A DNA stretch of 64,000 nucleotides, from the NCBI RefSeq assembly GCF_012911815.1, contig NZ_JAATNW010000008.1:1-64000 (forward strand), written 5' to 3'. The DNA comes from Alteromonas ponticola (GTDB taxonomy: Bacteria; Pseudomonadota; Gammaproteobacteria; Enterobacterales; Alteromonadaceae). The position numbers were made by a program, and so were the translations under genes. The notes below the pieces were generated by a model. That model did no database searches, was not told where the DNA came from, and saw only the letters and a list, made by a program, of their open reading frames with translations. The number at the start of each line of letters is the position of its first letter. Position 1 is the stretch's first letter. Of this stretch, positions 27,395 through 37,043 are shown piece after piece.

Positions 27395-27994
27395 ATGATT
27401 TTAAATCATCTGGTTGGCATTTACACTCATCCGAAGGAAGAGTGGCAGACTATAGACAAAAAGCATGAAAGTTATTTTTATGCGCTCAGTCACATCGCGA
27501 TTATCGCCCTAATCCCAGCCATAGTAGGTTATTATGCTTCTGCCCATTTAGGATGGCGAATCGGCGCAGGCGACGTAATCAAACTGACCGAATCAAGTGC
27601 CTTGACCATGGCGGTATGCTTATATTTTGGTCTGATTGTAGGCGTAATTGCGCTGGCCGTTCTGATTCATGAACTGGCAAATGCATTCGAAGTAAAACCC
27701 ACCTATACACAATCACTTGAATTAGCAGCTTACACCGCCACGCCGATATTTATGGTGGGTTTTGCTGCGTTATACCCTGTCTTGTGGTTTGTGATGACGG
27801 TGGGGCTGGCAGGTCTGTCCTACTCAGTGTATTTGCTGTATTCAGGCGTACCCATTTTGATGCATATGCCAGAAGATAAAGGCTTTATTTATTCCAGCTC
27901 AGTGGTCACCTGCGGCCTGGTGTTGCTGGTCATCCTTATGGCCAGCTCAGTTATTATGTGGAGTATGGGTTTCGGCCCTGTCTACATGCACTAA
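27395..27994 (+). CDS. Yip1-family membrane protein
   Basis: The 199-residue protein has five hydrophobic segments and begins 'MILNHLVGIYTHPKEEWQTI', the typical opening of Yip1/DUF1282 proteins, with the conserved 'AYTATPIFMVGFAALYP'. Function is unknown; an inner-membrane location is likely. It stands alone, convergent with purF, with a shared terminator between them. Confidence 0.85.
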   Translation: MILNHLVGIYTHPKEEWQTIDKKHESYFYALSHIAIIALIPAIVGYYASAHLGWRIGAGDVIKLTESSALTMAVCLYFGLIVGVIALAVLIHELANAFEVKPTYTQSLELAAYTATPIFMVGFAALYPVLWFVMTVGLAGLSYSVYLLYSGVPILMHMPEDKGFIYSSSVVTCGLVLLVILMASSVIMWSMGFGPVYMH

Positions 27995-28012
27995 TTACAG
28001 TGCCCCACACGC

Positions 28013-28044
28013 AAAAAGGCCGCGAGATGATCGCGGCCTTTTTG
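28013..28044. terminator. Bidirectional terminator
   Basis: AAAAAGGCCGCGA / TCGCGGCCTTTTT is a perfect stem with A-run before and T-run after, serving both the Yip1-like gene and purF. Confidence 0.9.
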
Positions 28045-28069
28045 TATGCTCTATGCCATCGACCTTGCC

Positions 28070-29590
28070 TCAGTCACTATCCATATTGTGCATATCAAGG
28101 TTACTCAGTTCCGCCTGTAAAACCGGTGCCTGTCGCGCTTTTTCGCTGCGCGCCAAATCGATTTTCTCCAGATACTGCTGATCAATATCGGCGGTGATGT
28201 AATTACCATCAAACACTGAAATTTCAAATTGAGTAATGCTGTCGTTTTCTTCACGCACCGCTTCTACCAGGTCGCTTAAATCCTGAAAGATTAAACCGTC
28301 AGCCTGGATAAGATCGGCGATTTGATCAATCTCGCGACCATAAGCAATCAGTTCATTTGCCGAGGGCATATCTATACCATACACATTAGGGAATCGAATT
28401 TCTGGTGCTGCTGAGGCAAAATAGACCTTATTGGCACCCGATTCACGCGCCATCTCGATGATCTGTCCAGATGTGGTGCCACGGACAATCGAATCATCCA
28501 CCAACAACACATTTTTCCCTTTAAACTCTGATGAAATTGCGTTCAGCTTACGACGGACTGACTTCTTACGCATGGTCTGGCCCGGCATAATAAAGGTACG
28601 CCCAATATAACGATTTTTGACGAACCCCTGGCGGTATGGAAGCTGCAGCGTATTGGCAATTTGCAATGCCACATCCATTGAAGTTTCCGGAATAGGTATG
28701 ACCACATCAATTTCTTTATCAGCCCATTCGCGCGCGATTTTTTCACCCAGCTTACGCCCCATGTTTACCCGTGATGCATACACTGAGATACCATCGATAA
28801 ACGAATCTGGACGGGCAAAATAGACAAACTCAAAGATACACGGCGAAGTGTTGGGTTTGTCGTAGCATTGCTGCGTATGCAATTGTCCTTGTTCAGTAAT
28901 GTAAACCGCTTCACCCGGCGCCACGTCGCGTACAAAGGTAAACCCTACCGCATCCAGGGCGACACTTTCCGAGGCCACCATATATTCTTCACCCATTTCG
29001 GTAATGCGTTTACCTAAGGCCAGCGGACGGATACCATTGGGATCTCTAAAAGCTACCAGCCCCTGGCCGATAATCACAGCAACAGCGGCATACGCTCCAC
29101 GAATCTTTTTGTGAACACGGGTCACAACGTTGAAAATATCCTCTGGTGACACGGTCATTTCCGTGCACGATTGCAGTTCATGCGCAAAAATATTTAACAG
29201 AATTTCTGAATCAGACGTAGTATTGATATGACGACGAGCACTGCGGAAAACTTCTTCCTGCAGTTCATGTGAGTTAGTCAAATTGCCGTTATGCGCAAAC
29301 GCAATTCCAAACGGTGAGTTTACGTAAAACGGCTGTGCCTCTGCTGAACTTGAGGTACCTGCTGTAGGATAACGGCAGTGGCCTATGCCCAGGTTTCCCG
29401 TCAGGCGCTTCATATGGCGCGTATGAAAAACATCCCTTACCAATCCATTACCTTTGCGTAAATTAAAGATATTTTGGTCAATGGTAATGATACCGGCAGC
29501 GTCCTGGCCTCGGTGCTGAAGAACAGTCAACCCATCATACAGTGACTGCGCTACTGGGGTTTTACCCGCGATTCCAACAATACCACACAT
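28070..29590 (-). CDS. purF: Amidophosphoribosyltransferase
   Basis: PurF makes phosphoribosylamine from PRPP and glutamine, the first step of purine synthesis. The 506-residue protein has the N-terminal nucleophile Cys2 ('MCGIVGIAG'), glutaminase residues in 'HNGNLTN', and the PRPP loop '[14 protein letters not shown]'. It is last in the minus-strand run truA, accD, folC, dedD, cvpA, purF, the classic gammaproteobacterial order; cvpA ends 15 bp upstream. Confidence 0.97.
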   Translation of the reverse strand: MCGIVGIAGKTPVAQSLYDGLTVLQHRGQDAAGIITIDQNIFNLRKGNGLVRDVFHTRHMKRLTGNLGIGHCRYPTAGTSSSAEAQPFYVNSPFGIAFAHNGNLTNSHELQEEVFRSARRHINTTSDSEILLNIFAHELQSCTEMTVSPEDIFNVVTRVHKKIRGAYAAVAVIIGQGLVAFRDPNGIRPLALGKRITEMGEEYMVASESVALDAVGFTFVRDVAPGEAVYITEQGQLHTQQCYDKPNTSPCIFEFVYFARPDSFIDGISVYASRVNMGRKLGEKIAREWADKEIDVVIPIPETSMDVALQIANTLQLPYRQGFVKNRYIGRTFIMPGQTMRKKSVRRKLNAISSEFKGKNVLLVDDSIVRGTTSGQIIEMARESGANKVYFASAAPEIRFPNVYGIDMPSANELIAYGREIDQIADLIQADGLIFQDLSDLVEAVREENDSITQFEISVFDGNYITADIDQQYLEKIDLARSEKARQAPVLQAELSNLDMHNMDSD

Positions 29591-29605
29591 CTTTTCGCTA
29601 CCTAC

Positions 29606-30094
29606 TTAAACCGACGTTAAAAAACTCGAGCCATCCTTCATAAATTCGAAAAACCACTCAATAATGACTGTAAACTCGGGGATTAATAGTGATTGTCCCC
29701 ACCCCTGCGATTCCGCAGCTGGCGTAAATGTATCCAAGAAAAATAGTAGTGCACTGATAATAAGCACGCCACGCAATGCGCCAAAAACGAGCCCTAGTGC
29801 GCGGTCTGTTCCGGTCAATCCTGACATCTGGACAAGCTGCCCAAGTGCCACATTGACTAAACCGCCAAGTATGAGTGTTGTTATAAATAGAACAGCGATC
29901 GCTGCGCCGTTTCTTAATATTTGATCGTCTATTCGTGTAAAATAAACGGCTAAGTCAGCATAGAACTGACTGGCAATAAACAGAGCAGCAAACCAGACCA
30001 CCAGAGAAATAGCTTCTTTAACAAAGCCTCTCATTAAGCTGATCAAGGTAGAAACCGCAATTATGCCTAATATGGAAAAGTCGACCCAATTCAT
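29606..30094 (-). CDS. cvpA: CvpA family inner-membrane protein
   Basis: The 162-residue protein starts 'MNWVDFSILGIIAVSTLISLMRGFVKEA', with the conserved 'RGFVKE' after helix 1, and has four membrane helices. CvpA is needed for colicin V production and bile or envelope stress tolerance in enterics; its molecular role is not settled. It is coupled to purF downstream. Confidence 0.93.
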   Translation of the reverse strand: MNWVDFSILGIIAVSTLISLMRGFVKEAISLVVWFAALFIASQFYADLAVYFTRIDDQILRNGAAIAVLFITTLILGGLVNVALGQLVQMSGLTGTDRALGLVFGALRGVLIISALLFFLDTFTPAAESQGWGQSLLIPEFTVIIEWFFEFMKDGSSFLTSV

Positions 30095-30273
30095 ATATTA
30101 CCTGGCCTGACATCAAATCTGATGCGACAACCTTCTGCCCTGCATTGAGATGGCGCGTATTCTAACAGAAGCGTGATGTATTACCAATTTGAAATACATG
30201 ACTTCCGATCAGTTGCGCAATTCACAGTACGAAATTGTTTCCATTAAGCGCTAACCATCTGATTGCTCGACTT

Positions 30274-30855
30274 TTAGTCAACGTCGAAAGTGGTTACTTT
30301 ACCCTTTAGGCCGGTTAATTCCTGCAAATGTGGAATGGCGCTATCAAGTTTACTTTTTTGTAAATCCGGGCCGACAAACACTTTCGTCAGGGGGCCTGAA
30401 CTGGTTTTAATGGGGCGACTGAATGCGCGATACCCTGCTTTCTCTAACTTTGTCAGCAGTTGGCGTACATTTTTCTGATGGCGAAAACTTCCCAGTTGAA
30501 TAACCCACCCCGCATCTTGCTCTTTCACATCCGGCTTACTGACGACTGTTTGCTTTGCTAAATCATCGTCTTGCGCAGAATCGGCCGCTTGCTCTAATTT
30601 TTGCGCCACGTGCACAGGTTCATCTACCGGTTTTTCATCAACAATTTCGATAGGTCGTTGAGCCGCTTTTTCAACCCGATCTGTGGGGAATGGTTCAGGA
30701 TTAACAATTGGCTTTTTGGCGGGGGGTGCGGGTATCTCAGCAAAGGTTTCGCTCTTGCGCTCTTTTTTTCCGTCAAGAAAGTCGGGTAAAAAAATGACCG
30801 CTAAGGCAACCACGATTACCGTCCCGATAAGTCTGTTTTGCAGTGCCGATGCCAC
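30274..30855 (-). CDS. dedD: SPOR-domain cell division protein DedD
   Basis: The 193-residue protein has a membrane anchor near the N-terminus ('LIGTVIVVALAVIFLPDFLDGKK'), a Pro/charged linker, and a C-terminal SPOR domain (about 115-190) with 'GWVIQLGSFRHQKNVRQLL' that binds denuded septal glycans. It is located between folC and cvpA, as dedD is in E. coli. Confidence 0.92.
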   Translation of the reverse strand: MASALQNRLIGTVIVVALAVIFLPDFLDGKKERKSETFAEIPAPPAKKPIVNPEPFPTDRVEKAAQRPIEIVDEKPVDEPVHVAQKLEQAADSAQDDDLAKQTVVSKPDVKEQDAGWVIQLGSFRHQKNVRQLLTKLEKAGYRAFSRPIKTSSGPLTKVFVGPDLQKSKLDSAIPHLQELTGLKGKVTTFDVD

Positions 30856-30876
30856 CTGTTGCTCCTTAGATACTAC

Positions 30877-32142
30877 TTAAGACTGCAAAGCTAATACATC
30901 TGCCACAGTAAGAAAAGAGCCAAAGACCAAAATAATGTCATTTACATCGGCTTTTTTCTTTGCCGCAGCTAGTGCGTCGCTAACTGTGTTAAAACATTCT
31001 GCATTATTTTGTACAGTGGAAGGCAAGGCACTACGGATTATCTGCGCCGGGGTTCCGCGTGGCCCGGTCAAACTGGCACAGTACCAATGCCCCTGTAATG
31101 AAGTTAGCGGTTTCAATGTGTCGGCTATGGCTTTATCTTTGAGCATACCCACCACGAAATGAATTTGATCTGCCTGCAAGCTTTTCAGCCAATCTTGCAT
31201 GGCGTCGGTGGCCTGGGGATTGTGTCCCACATCCAGATACACATCAGGTTCGCCAGAGACCCGTTGACGTCGGCCTGGCAGGCTTACGGAAGCCAGAATT
31301 TGATTAACATCGTCTACTTCTGGCAGCCTGTGTAGTTGCTGCAGCACAGCCAGCGCTGTGCTGACATTCTGATACAAGAATGACGTATTTGTCAGATCAG
31401 TTAACTGCACGTTATCACACTGCCATTGCCAGCTGCCTTTGTGCGCTTGAAAGCTAAAGTCACGACCGCACCAGAGTGCTTCGCACCCCAGCTTTGCTAC
31501 AAAGTCGGTTAAGGTATGTGGTGGCTCAGGTTCACCGATGATCGCGACCGCATCTGCGCGCATGATGCCCGCTTTCTCCACTGCAATTTTTTCTCGGGTA
31601 TCGCCTAACCAATCCTGATGGTCTAAACCAATACTGGTTACCACTGCTATATCAGCATCAACAATATTAGTTGCATCGAGTCGACCACCTAAGCCTACCT
31701 CTAAGATAGTGTAATCCACTTGTTGTTCTTGCATCATCACAAGCGCAGCAAGTGTGCCGAACTCAAAATATGTCAGACTGACTTCACCTCGTGCGGTTTC
31801 CACTTTTTGCAGTGCATCAACATAGACCTGTTCGGGCGCTAATTCACCATTGATGCGCACGCGCTCGCGATAATCAATCAGATGCGGTGAGCTATACACA
31901 CCCACAGTTTGCTTTTGATGCAGCAGAGCAGCTTCGATAAATCGACAGGTGGTGCCTTTGCCGTTTGTACCTGCAACCGTAATTACGGTTGACTGGCTAA
32001 AATTAAAGCAAAGCTTCTCTGCGACTTGTTTTACTCTTTCCAACCCCATGTCAATGGTCGAGGGATGGATGGACTCAAGGTATGAAAGCCACTGCGCCAG
32101 AGTTCTTTTTGGTTGCGCAGTGGATGAAGTTGGAGTGTTCAC
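30877..32142 (-). CDS. folC: Folylpolyglutamate/dihydrofolate synthase
   Basis: FolC adds glutamate to dihydropteroate and to folates. The 421-residue Mur-ligase-type protein has the P-loop 'VAGTNGKGTTCRFIE', 'YSSPHLIDYRERVRING' and 'LEVGLGGRLDATN', plus 'DVGHNPQA' in the C-terminal domain. The stop is immediately followed (upstream gene end to start, 0 bp) by accD's end, so accD and folC are tightly coupled. Confidence 0.96.
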   Translation of the reverse strand: MNTPTSSTAQPKRTLAQWLSYLESIHPSTIDMGLERVKQVAEKLCFNFSQSTVITVAGTNGKGTTCRFIEAALLHQKQTVGVYSSPHLIDYRERVRINGELAPEQVYVDALQKVETARGEVSLTYFEFGTLAALVMMQEQQVDYTILEVGLGGRLDATNIVDADIAVVTSIGLDHQDWLGDTREKIAVEKAGIMRADAVAIIGEPEPPHTLTDFVAKLGCEALWCGRDFSFQAHKGSWQWQCDNVQLTDLTNTSFLYQNVSTALAVLQQLHRLPEVDDVNQILASVSLPGRRQRVSGEPDVYLDVGHNPQATDAMQDWLKSLQADQIHFVVGMLKDKAIADTLKPLTSLQGHWYCASLTGPRGTPAQIIRSALPSTVQNNAECFNTVSDALAAAKKKADVNDIILVFGSFLTVADVLALQS

Positions 32143-32988
32143 TTAGTTTGGGCGGTGTAATTTACCTAACAGGCCGTGTAATTTATCACGCATGTCGCGG
32201 CGGTCAACAATCATATCGATCGCCCCTTTCTCCAGCAGGAACTCACTACGCTGAAAGCCCGGCGGTAAAGTCTCGCGCACCGTCTGTTCAATAACACGAG
32301 GGCCTGCAAACCCGATTAGCGCTTTGGGTTCAGCGACGTTAATGTCACCCAGCATCGCTAAACTCGCAGATACCCCACCCATGGTTGGGTCGGTCATTAC
32401 TGAAATATAAGGGAGCCCTTTTTCGCTTAGCTTTGCTAACGCAGCAGAGGTCTTCGCCATTTGCATCAATGACATTAATGCTTCCTGCATCCGCGCTCCA
32501 CCACTGGCAGAAAAGCAGATTAGTGGCATATTGTGTTCGATACAGGCGTTTACCGCAGCGACAAAACGTGCACCCACTACTGACGCCATAGAGCCGCCCA
32601 TAAACGCAAACTCAAAGCTGGCCACCACTACAGGCATGCCTTTTAGCTTACCTTGCATTACCACTAATGCATCTTTTTCATTGGTGCTTTTTTGCGCAGA
32701 GGCAATGCGATCTTTGTACTTTTTGGAGTCTTTGAATTTCAATACATCCTGAGGCTCTAAATCGCTACCCAGTTCTTTTCTGTCATTTTTGTCCAGAAAA
32801 CTATCGATTCGACGACGCGCGCTGATGCGCATGTGGTGATCACACTTCGGGCATACTTCTAACAGTTTTTCTAATTCTGTTTTGTATAAAACTGCCTGAC
32901 AGGAAGAACATTTTGTCCACACACCCTCTGGCACGTTGCCTTTTGTTGATGTTTGCGTGCGCGGTAAAATCTTCTGAATCCAGCTCAT
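32143..32988 (-). CDS. accD: Acetyl-CoA carboxylase carboxyltransferase subunit beta
   Basis: AccD forms the carboxyltransferase with AccA in malonyl-CoA synthesis. The 281-residue protein has the zinc ribbon 'CSSCQAVLY...CPKCDHH' and the crotonase-fold core '[15 protein letters not shown]', '[19 protein letters not shown]' and '[15 protein letters not shown]'. The start MSWIQKIL is chosen by homology; an ATG at 33006 would add MTKDYS. Confidence 0.97.
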   Translation of the reverse strand: MSWIQKILPRTQTSTKGNVPEGVWTKCSSCQAVLYKTELEKLLEVCPKCDHHMRISARRRIDSFLDKNDRKELGSDLEPQDVLKFKDSKKYKDRIASAQKSTNEKDALVVMQGKLKGMPVVVASFEFAFMGGSMASVVGARFVAAVNACIEHNMPLICFSASGGARMQEALMSLMQMAKTSAALAKLSEKGLPYISVMTDPTMGGVSASLAMLGDINVAEPKALIGFAGPRVIEQTVRETLPPGFQRSEFLLEKGAIDMIVDRRDMRDKLHGLLGKLHRPN

Positions 32989-33110
32989 TGAATAATCCTT
33001 AGTCAACCTGACTCAATTTGTAGAGCCAAATAAAAACTTATTTTAATAACTCGTCACTATAGCGCGCTATTAGACCACATTACAAAAAAATGCAAAAAAC
33101 AAAACTGGTC

Positions 33111-33905
33111 TTAGAAGTTGTCTGGTAAAAATAGCGGCCCTATCTGATGCCTTGGTAAATCGAATTCTTGTGGGTACCCCACTTCAACCAGATACAAACC
33201 GTTTGGCTTGGCTGTGGCGGCAGCCTGGGTGCGATCTTTGGCAGCCAGAAGTTCAGCTATCCACTCAATCGGCTGAGCGCCACACCCTACTTCTATTAGC
33301 GAACCGGCGATGTTTCTCACCATATGATGCACAAAGGCGTTGGCCTGAATATCGATAATAACAAATCGCTCCCTGCGCTCCACGTTTATATGGCTAACGT
33401 TGCGAAAGGGAGATTTCGACTGACACAGTGCAGCCCGAAACGAGGTGAAGTCATTTTCACCCAGCAAAGCCTGGGCAGCCACATGCATTTTGTCAGCATC
33501 CAATGAGCGATGTTCATGTGTCAGGCCCCTTTGCAAAATCGCCGGGCGTAACTTGGCGTTATAAATGATGTAACGATAACGACGGTAGTTCGCACTAAAG
33601 CGCGCATGAAAATCGTCTGGCACTTCCTTCGCCCACGTTATCGCCATATCATCAGGTAAATTGGCATTTACCCCTAATGTCCATGCGCGCAGAGGACGTT
33701 CAACATCACAATCAAAGTGAATGACCTGCCCTGTCGCATGCACACCTGCATCGGTGCGCCCGGCACAAATAACTTCAATAGGACCAGCCGCCACGGTGGA
33801 CAGCGCTTTTTCAACGTGTTCCTGTACCGAGGTGACCTCGCGTTGACGTTGCCAGCCATACTGTGAAGCGCCGTTATACTCTACGCCTAAGGCAATTCGC
33901 CCCAT
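33111..33905 (-). CDS. truA: tRNA pseudouridine(38-40) synthase
   Basis: TruA makes pseudouridine at positions 38-40 of the tRNA anticodon arm. The 264-residue protein carries the catalytic Asp in '[19 protein letters not shown]', and '[16 protein letters not shown]', '[19 protein letters not shown]'. It heads the truA-accD-folC-dedD-cvpA-purF run. The 365 bp beyond its start (33906-34270) shows no gene or clear structure. Confidence 0.97.
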   Translation of the reverse strand: MGRIALGVEYNGASQYGWQRQREVTSVQEHVEKALSTVAAGPIEVICAGRTDAGVHATGQVIHFDCDVERPLRAWTLGVNANLPDDMAITWAKEVPDDFHARFSANYRRYRYIIYNAKLRPAILQRGLTHEHRSLDADKMHVAAQALLGENDFTSFRAALCQSKSPFRNVSHINVERRERFVIIDIQANAFVHHMVRNIAGSLIEVGCGAQPIEWIAELLAAKDRTQAAATAKPNGLYLVEVGYPQEFDLPRHQIGPLFLPDNF

Positions 33906-34270
33906 GGTTACTGCTTACCTGTTGTGTTTCAGAAAGCGCTAAGTTTAAAGGGTTTCTGTTCAAGTTCAAATATTTCGAATATCCACGACTGAACAGAGGA
34001 GAGGTCGCCATTTAATTTGCACTTTACTATTCATTAACATAGCGGCAGTTCCAAGTCCGATGGGGAAAAAGACTGGACCAATAATTGTTGATTGATGAAA
34101 AGGTAGATATTGAATTGTTCTATTGCTCAATTTACGATGAATGCTGGGTTACCAACAGGCAAGCTGAAACGCACTCAGTGGAAGCGTGTCAAATTGACCC
34201 TGAGCAGGCATTTACACAATAATGAAGTTTTCACTAACCTTTGGTTAGCTTATCTATAGAGCAGTCCGCA

Positions 34271-34771
34271 ATGATCACCATCCGCAACGTATCGGCAACT
34301 GATGTCACCGCAGTAACCCGCATCTACAATGAGTATATTCAAAAAACAGCCATTACATTTGAAGAATTACCGGTGTCAGTCGCCGAGATGCAGCAACGCA
34401 TTGATGCGGTGAGTACATTATCGCTGCCCTGGTTGGTGTTACATAATGATGATGATGTAATTGGCTATGCGTATGCAGCGCCGTGGAAAACCCGCAGCGC
34501 TTATCGTTTTACCGCCGAGGTTACTATTTATCTAGCACCTGATATGCATGGTAACGGTTACGGTAAATTGCTGTATGAGGCTTTATTCAAGCAACTCTGC
34601 TCAACTGAGATTCGCTCGTGCATCAGTGTAATAACTCTGCCCAACGCGGCCAGCGTAGCCCTACATGAAAAAATGGGGATGCAAAAAGTGGCACATTTTG
34701 CACAGGTCGGCTTTAAATTTGGTGAGTGGCTTGATGTAGGTTACTGGCAAATCCAGCTTCCAAAAAAATAG
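34271..34771 (+). CDS. GNAT N-acetyltransferase (phosphinothricin-acetyltransferase-like)
   Basis: The 166-residue protein matches the PAT/MnaT branch of GNAT enzymes: 'VTRIYNEYI', 'PWLVLHNDDDVIGYAYAAPWKTRSAYRFTAEVTIYL' (in parts), the acetyl-CoA loop 'MHGNGYGKLLYEAL' and 'HEKMGMQKVAHF...VGFKFGEWLDVGYWQ'. Members acetylate L-amino-acid analogues such as methionine sulfoximine. I choose the ATG at 34271; the frame opens ten codons earlier at a TTG. Confidence 0.88.
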   Translation: MITIRNVSATDVTAVTRIYNEYIQKTAITFEELPVSVAEMQQRIDAVSTLSLPWLVLHNDDDVIGYAYAAPWKTRSAYRFTAEVTIYLAPDMHGNGYGKLLYEALFKQLCSTEIRSCISVITLPNAASVALHEKMGMQKVAHFAQVGFKFGEWLDVGYWQIQLPKK

Positions 34772-34846
34772 ACTTAACACTTATCACTTTTCACAATGCA
34801 GATCCGCAGCTATGCTTAAATAACTAATTCAATCAGAACGAGAGCT

Positions 34847-35287
34847 ATGCAGGACACCCGGCCTAAAACACGCATATTCAAACGTAAAAATGTCATTTTT
34901 GAAGTTGGCAGTAACTATTACGATGAAAATGATGTTAAACGATGTGTTACAAATATCACTGCCCTGGTTGAAGGGCTTGAACAGTGGGTGTTGATTTCTA
35001 TTCCTGATAAATCTAAAGGCGTCACCCCAGCAGCTGCGCGTACCGCAGTTAATTTACTGAAACAGGCATTACACAATAATTGCGCAGCACTTCTAGTGCT
35101 GACATCAAACACTTCTGCCAAAATTTTTGCGCATGCGCTGGAGGAATATGGTCTGGAAGGAAAACTAGTGTGCAGCGAATCGATCATGGAATTGATGGAA
35201 AAAGCAGAATCCATTCTTGGCGATAAAGCCCTGTTTATGGATGGGGACCTTCACAACAAAGCAGCGCGCGAGGTGATGAGTAATTAG
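34847..35287 (+). CDS. Hypothetical 146-residue protein (SpoIIAA/STAS-like size)
   Basis: A soluble alpha/beta protein, 'VIFEVGSNYYDENDVKRCVTNITALVEGL', with a Rossmann-like later half ('CAALLVLTSNTSAKIFAHALEEYGLEGKLVCSES', in parts). I recognise no family motif. It has its own promoter space and a downstream hairpin CGTTCAGG / CCTGAACG at about 35305-35349 that may end the transcript. Confidence 0.6.
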   Translation: MQDTRPKTRIFKRKNVIFEVGSNYYDENDVKRCVTNITALVEGLEQWVLISIPDKSKGVTPAAARTAVNLLKQALHNNCAALLVLTSNTSAKIFAHALEEYGLEGKLVCSESIMELMEKAESILGDKALFMDGDLHNKAAREVMSN

Positions 35288-35304
35288 CGCCATGACCCTA
35301 ATAG

Positions 35305-35349
35305 CGTTCAGGCGAATTTAGCGTATCTTTAACTTCACCTGAACGTTTT
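35305..35349. terminator. Hairpin between convergent genes
   Basis: CGTTCAGG (35305) pairs with CCTGAACG (ending 35345), followed by TTTTAGG; it lies between the 146-residue ORF and the convergent DUF1428 gene. Confidence 0.55.
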
Positions 35350-35362
35350 AGGCAATTTTCAC

Positions 35363-35716
35363 TTATTCATCCAGAATAACGTTGAAGCTTCCAAAAATCA
35401 TACGTTTGCCATCAAACGGCATCGGGTTATTATCCTGATTACATATGGGATCTTGCATGAACTCCTTCATTCCGCTTTCCTGCACTTCTTTAGAAGGCCA
35501 GCGCACCCACGAAAAAACCACCGACTCATTCTGCTGACACTTCACCGCCATTGGGAGGGAGGTCAACTTGCCGTCAGGTACGTTATCAGCCCAGCATTCG
35601 ACAACATTTGTTGCACCACAGCGTTTAAATACTTTGGCAGCACTTTGCGCCAAGTCAATATAATCCTGCTTTTTGTCGTTCGGTACCGCAACTACGAATC
35701 CATCTACGTAGCTCAT
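35363..35716 (-). CDS. DUF1428 family protein
   Basis: The 117-residue protein starts 'MSYVDGFVVAVPNDKKQDYIDLA' and contains 'VVFSWVRWPSKEVQE' and 'MPFDGKRMIFGSFNVI', the full pattern of DUF1428 (dimeric alpha-beta barrel). Function unknown. It overlaps the upstream YciI gene end by 4 bp and so belongs to the sigma-factor-linked operon. Confidence 0.9.
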   Translation of the reverse strand: MSYVDGFVVAVPNDKKQDYIDLAQSAAKVFKRCGATNVVECWADNVPDGKLTSLPMAVKCQQNESVVFSWVRWPSKEVQESGMKEFMQDPICNQDNNPMPFDGKRMIFGSFNVILDE

Positions 35717-36108
35717 ATTACGCTCCTTAAAGATTGTTGATAGTGTTCATTATCTTGCGTGGACAGCTCTCTTACTGGCCGTATTTCGATACTGCCATAA
35801 CGCGCAGGCGGGATTTTAGACGCCAGATTGATGGCTTCGTTTAAATCATTTGCTTCCAGTAAATAAAAGCCGGCTAATTGTTCTTTTGTTTCAGCAAAAG
35901 GGCCATCTGATAGCTGTAGCTGCTTGTCACGCACGCGCAGCGTTGTGGCATTTTGAACCGGTTGCAAAGCTTGTCCACCCAGCATATAACCCCGCTGTTG
36001 CAAGTCTTCACCACACGCCATGCACTCTTGATTTAATGCGTCCCACTCGGCTTGAGTCAATTGACTCATGGTGTGTTCAGAATAATAAACTAACGCAGCA
36101 TATTTCAT
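35713..36108 (-). CDS. YciI/DGPF-domain protein
   Basis: This 131-residue protein has the signature 'LSDGPFAETKEQLAGFYLLEA' of the DGPF (YCII-related) family, typically encoded beside ECF42 sigma factors. I start at MKYAALVYYS; the frame extends 13 codons upstream without homology. The start overlaps the stop of the next upstream gene by 4 bp. Confidence 0.88.
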   Translation of the reverse strand: MKYAALVYYSEHTMSQLTQAEWDALNQECMACGEDLQQRGYMLGGQALQPVQNATTLRVRDKQLQLSDGPFAETKEQLAGFYLLEANDLNEAINLASKIPPARYGSIEIRPVRELSTQDNEHYQQSLRSVI

Positions 36109-36959
36109 TGAATGGCTCCCTGCTCTGTTTCTACCATTACCATCCATTGCACACCAAACTTATCAGTTACCTGCCCGTATAGCTCTGCCCAAAACGTTTT
36201 TTCCAGCGGCATTTTAATATCGCCTCCTTCTGCGAGTGCGTCAAATGCATGATGCGCTAACTCCGCGTTTTTAACTGTTAACGCCTGACTGGTTCCACGC
36301 ATAGGGCCGTCTGAGCCACACCCATCTGAAGCAAAAATGACACTGGTGCCCAGCGTAAATTCGGCATGCATAATTTTATTTTCATAATCGACTGGTAATG
36401 CACCTTCAGGAAACGGTTCTGGCGAGTCGCTAAAGCGCATCATCAGGTTTATGTTGGCTCCAAGATGCTGTTGATAATACTCCATCGCTTCTTCACACCG
36501 TCCATCAAAAAATAAGTAAGCGTTGAGGCTGGCAGAACGCATACCTAAATGCATCCGCATGCCTTCTTCTTTTTCAAGCGCGTCATCGGCACCGGGAATT
36601 TCAGCAAAATCCTGCATTTCAAAAAGCGGCCGCACTTCAATGTCTGAAGCGTCAGGCATGGGGTTTGGACATTTTGCTACCCATTCCATGGCATGCTCAA
36701 CTGAATTGACTTCCCAAATCCAATAACCTGCGATTAACTCGCTGGTTTCATTAAATGGCCCCTGGGTAATTGTGCGGCTGTCGCCATCAAAGCGCACTCG
36801 AAAACCTTCTTTGCTTGGTTTCAATCCTTCGCCAGAGAGCATGATGCCGGCTTTCACCAGTTCCTCGTTATACGCTGTCATTTGCGCCAGCAGGTCTGCA
36901 TCAGGCATGACTCCGGCTTCTGAACTAGGGCTTGCTTTTACTATCACCATCACTTTCAT
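36105..36959 (-). CDS. Fusion of a YciI/DGPF domain and a PhnB-like VOC domain
   Basis: The 284-residue protein joins an N-terminal YciI-type domain (about 1-125, 'MKVMVIVKAS', 'QGPFNETSELIAGYWIWEV') to a C-terminal VOC/PhnB-like glyoxalase fold (about 140-280, 'NAYLFFDGRCEEAMEYYQQHLGA' and 'FWAELYGQVTDKFGVQWMV'). In many genomes these are two separate genes. It lies directly after the sigma factor gene, and its role is probably in the same unknown stress response. The start is set at MKVMV by homology. Confidence 0.87.
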   Translation of the reverse strand: MKVMVIVKASPSSEAGVMPDADLLAQMTAYNEELVKAGIMLSGEGLKPSKEGFRVRFDGDSRTITQGPFNETSELIAGYWIWEVNSVEHAMEWVAKCPNPMPDASDIEVRPLFEMQDFAEIPGADDALEKEEGMRMHLGMRSASLNAYLFFDGRCEEAMEYYQQHLGANINLMMRFSDSPEPFPEGALPVDYENKIMHAEFTLGTSVIFASDGCGSDGPMRGTSQALTVKNAELAHHAFDALAEGGDIKMPLEKTFWAELYGQVTDKFGVQWMVMVETEQGAIQ

Positions 36960-37043
36960 TTTGTTAGTTCCTTTATGTTGTTTAATTAAGTCATCTAATA
37001 GTCGAATGAAACGATTTAATTTCGACAACGAAAAAAGTTTTTT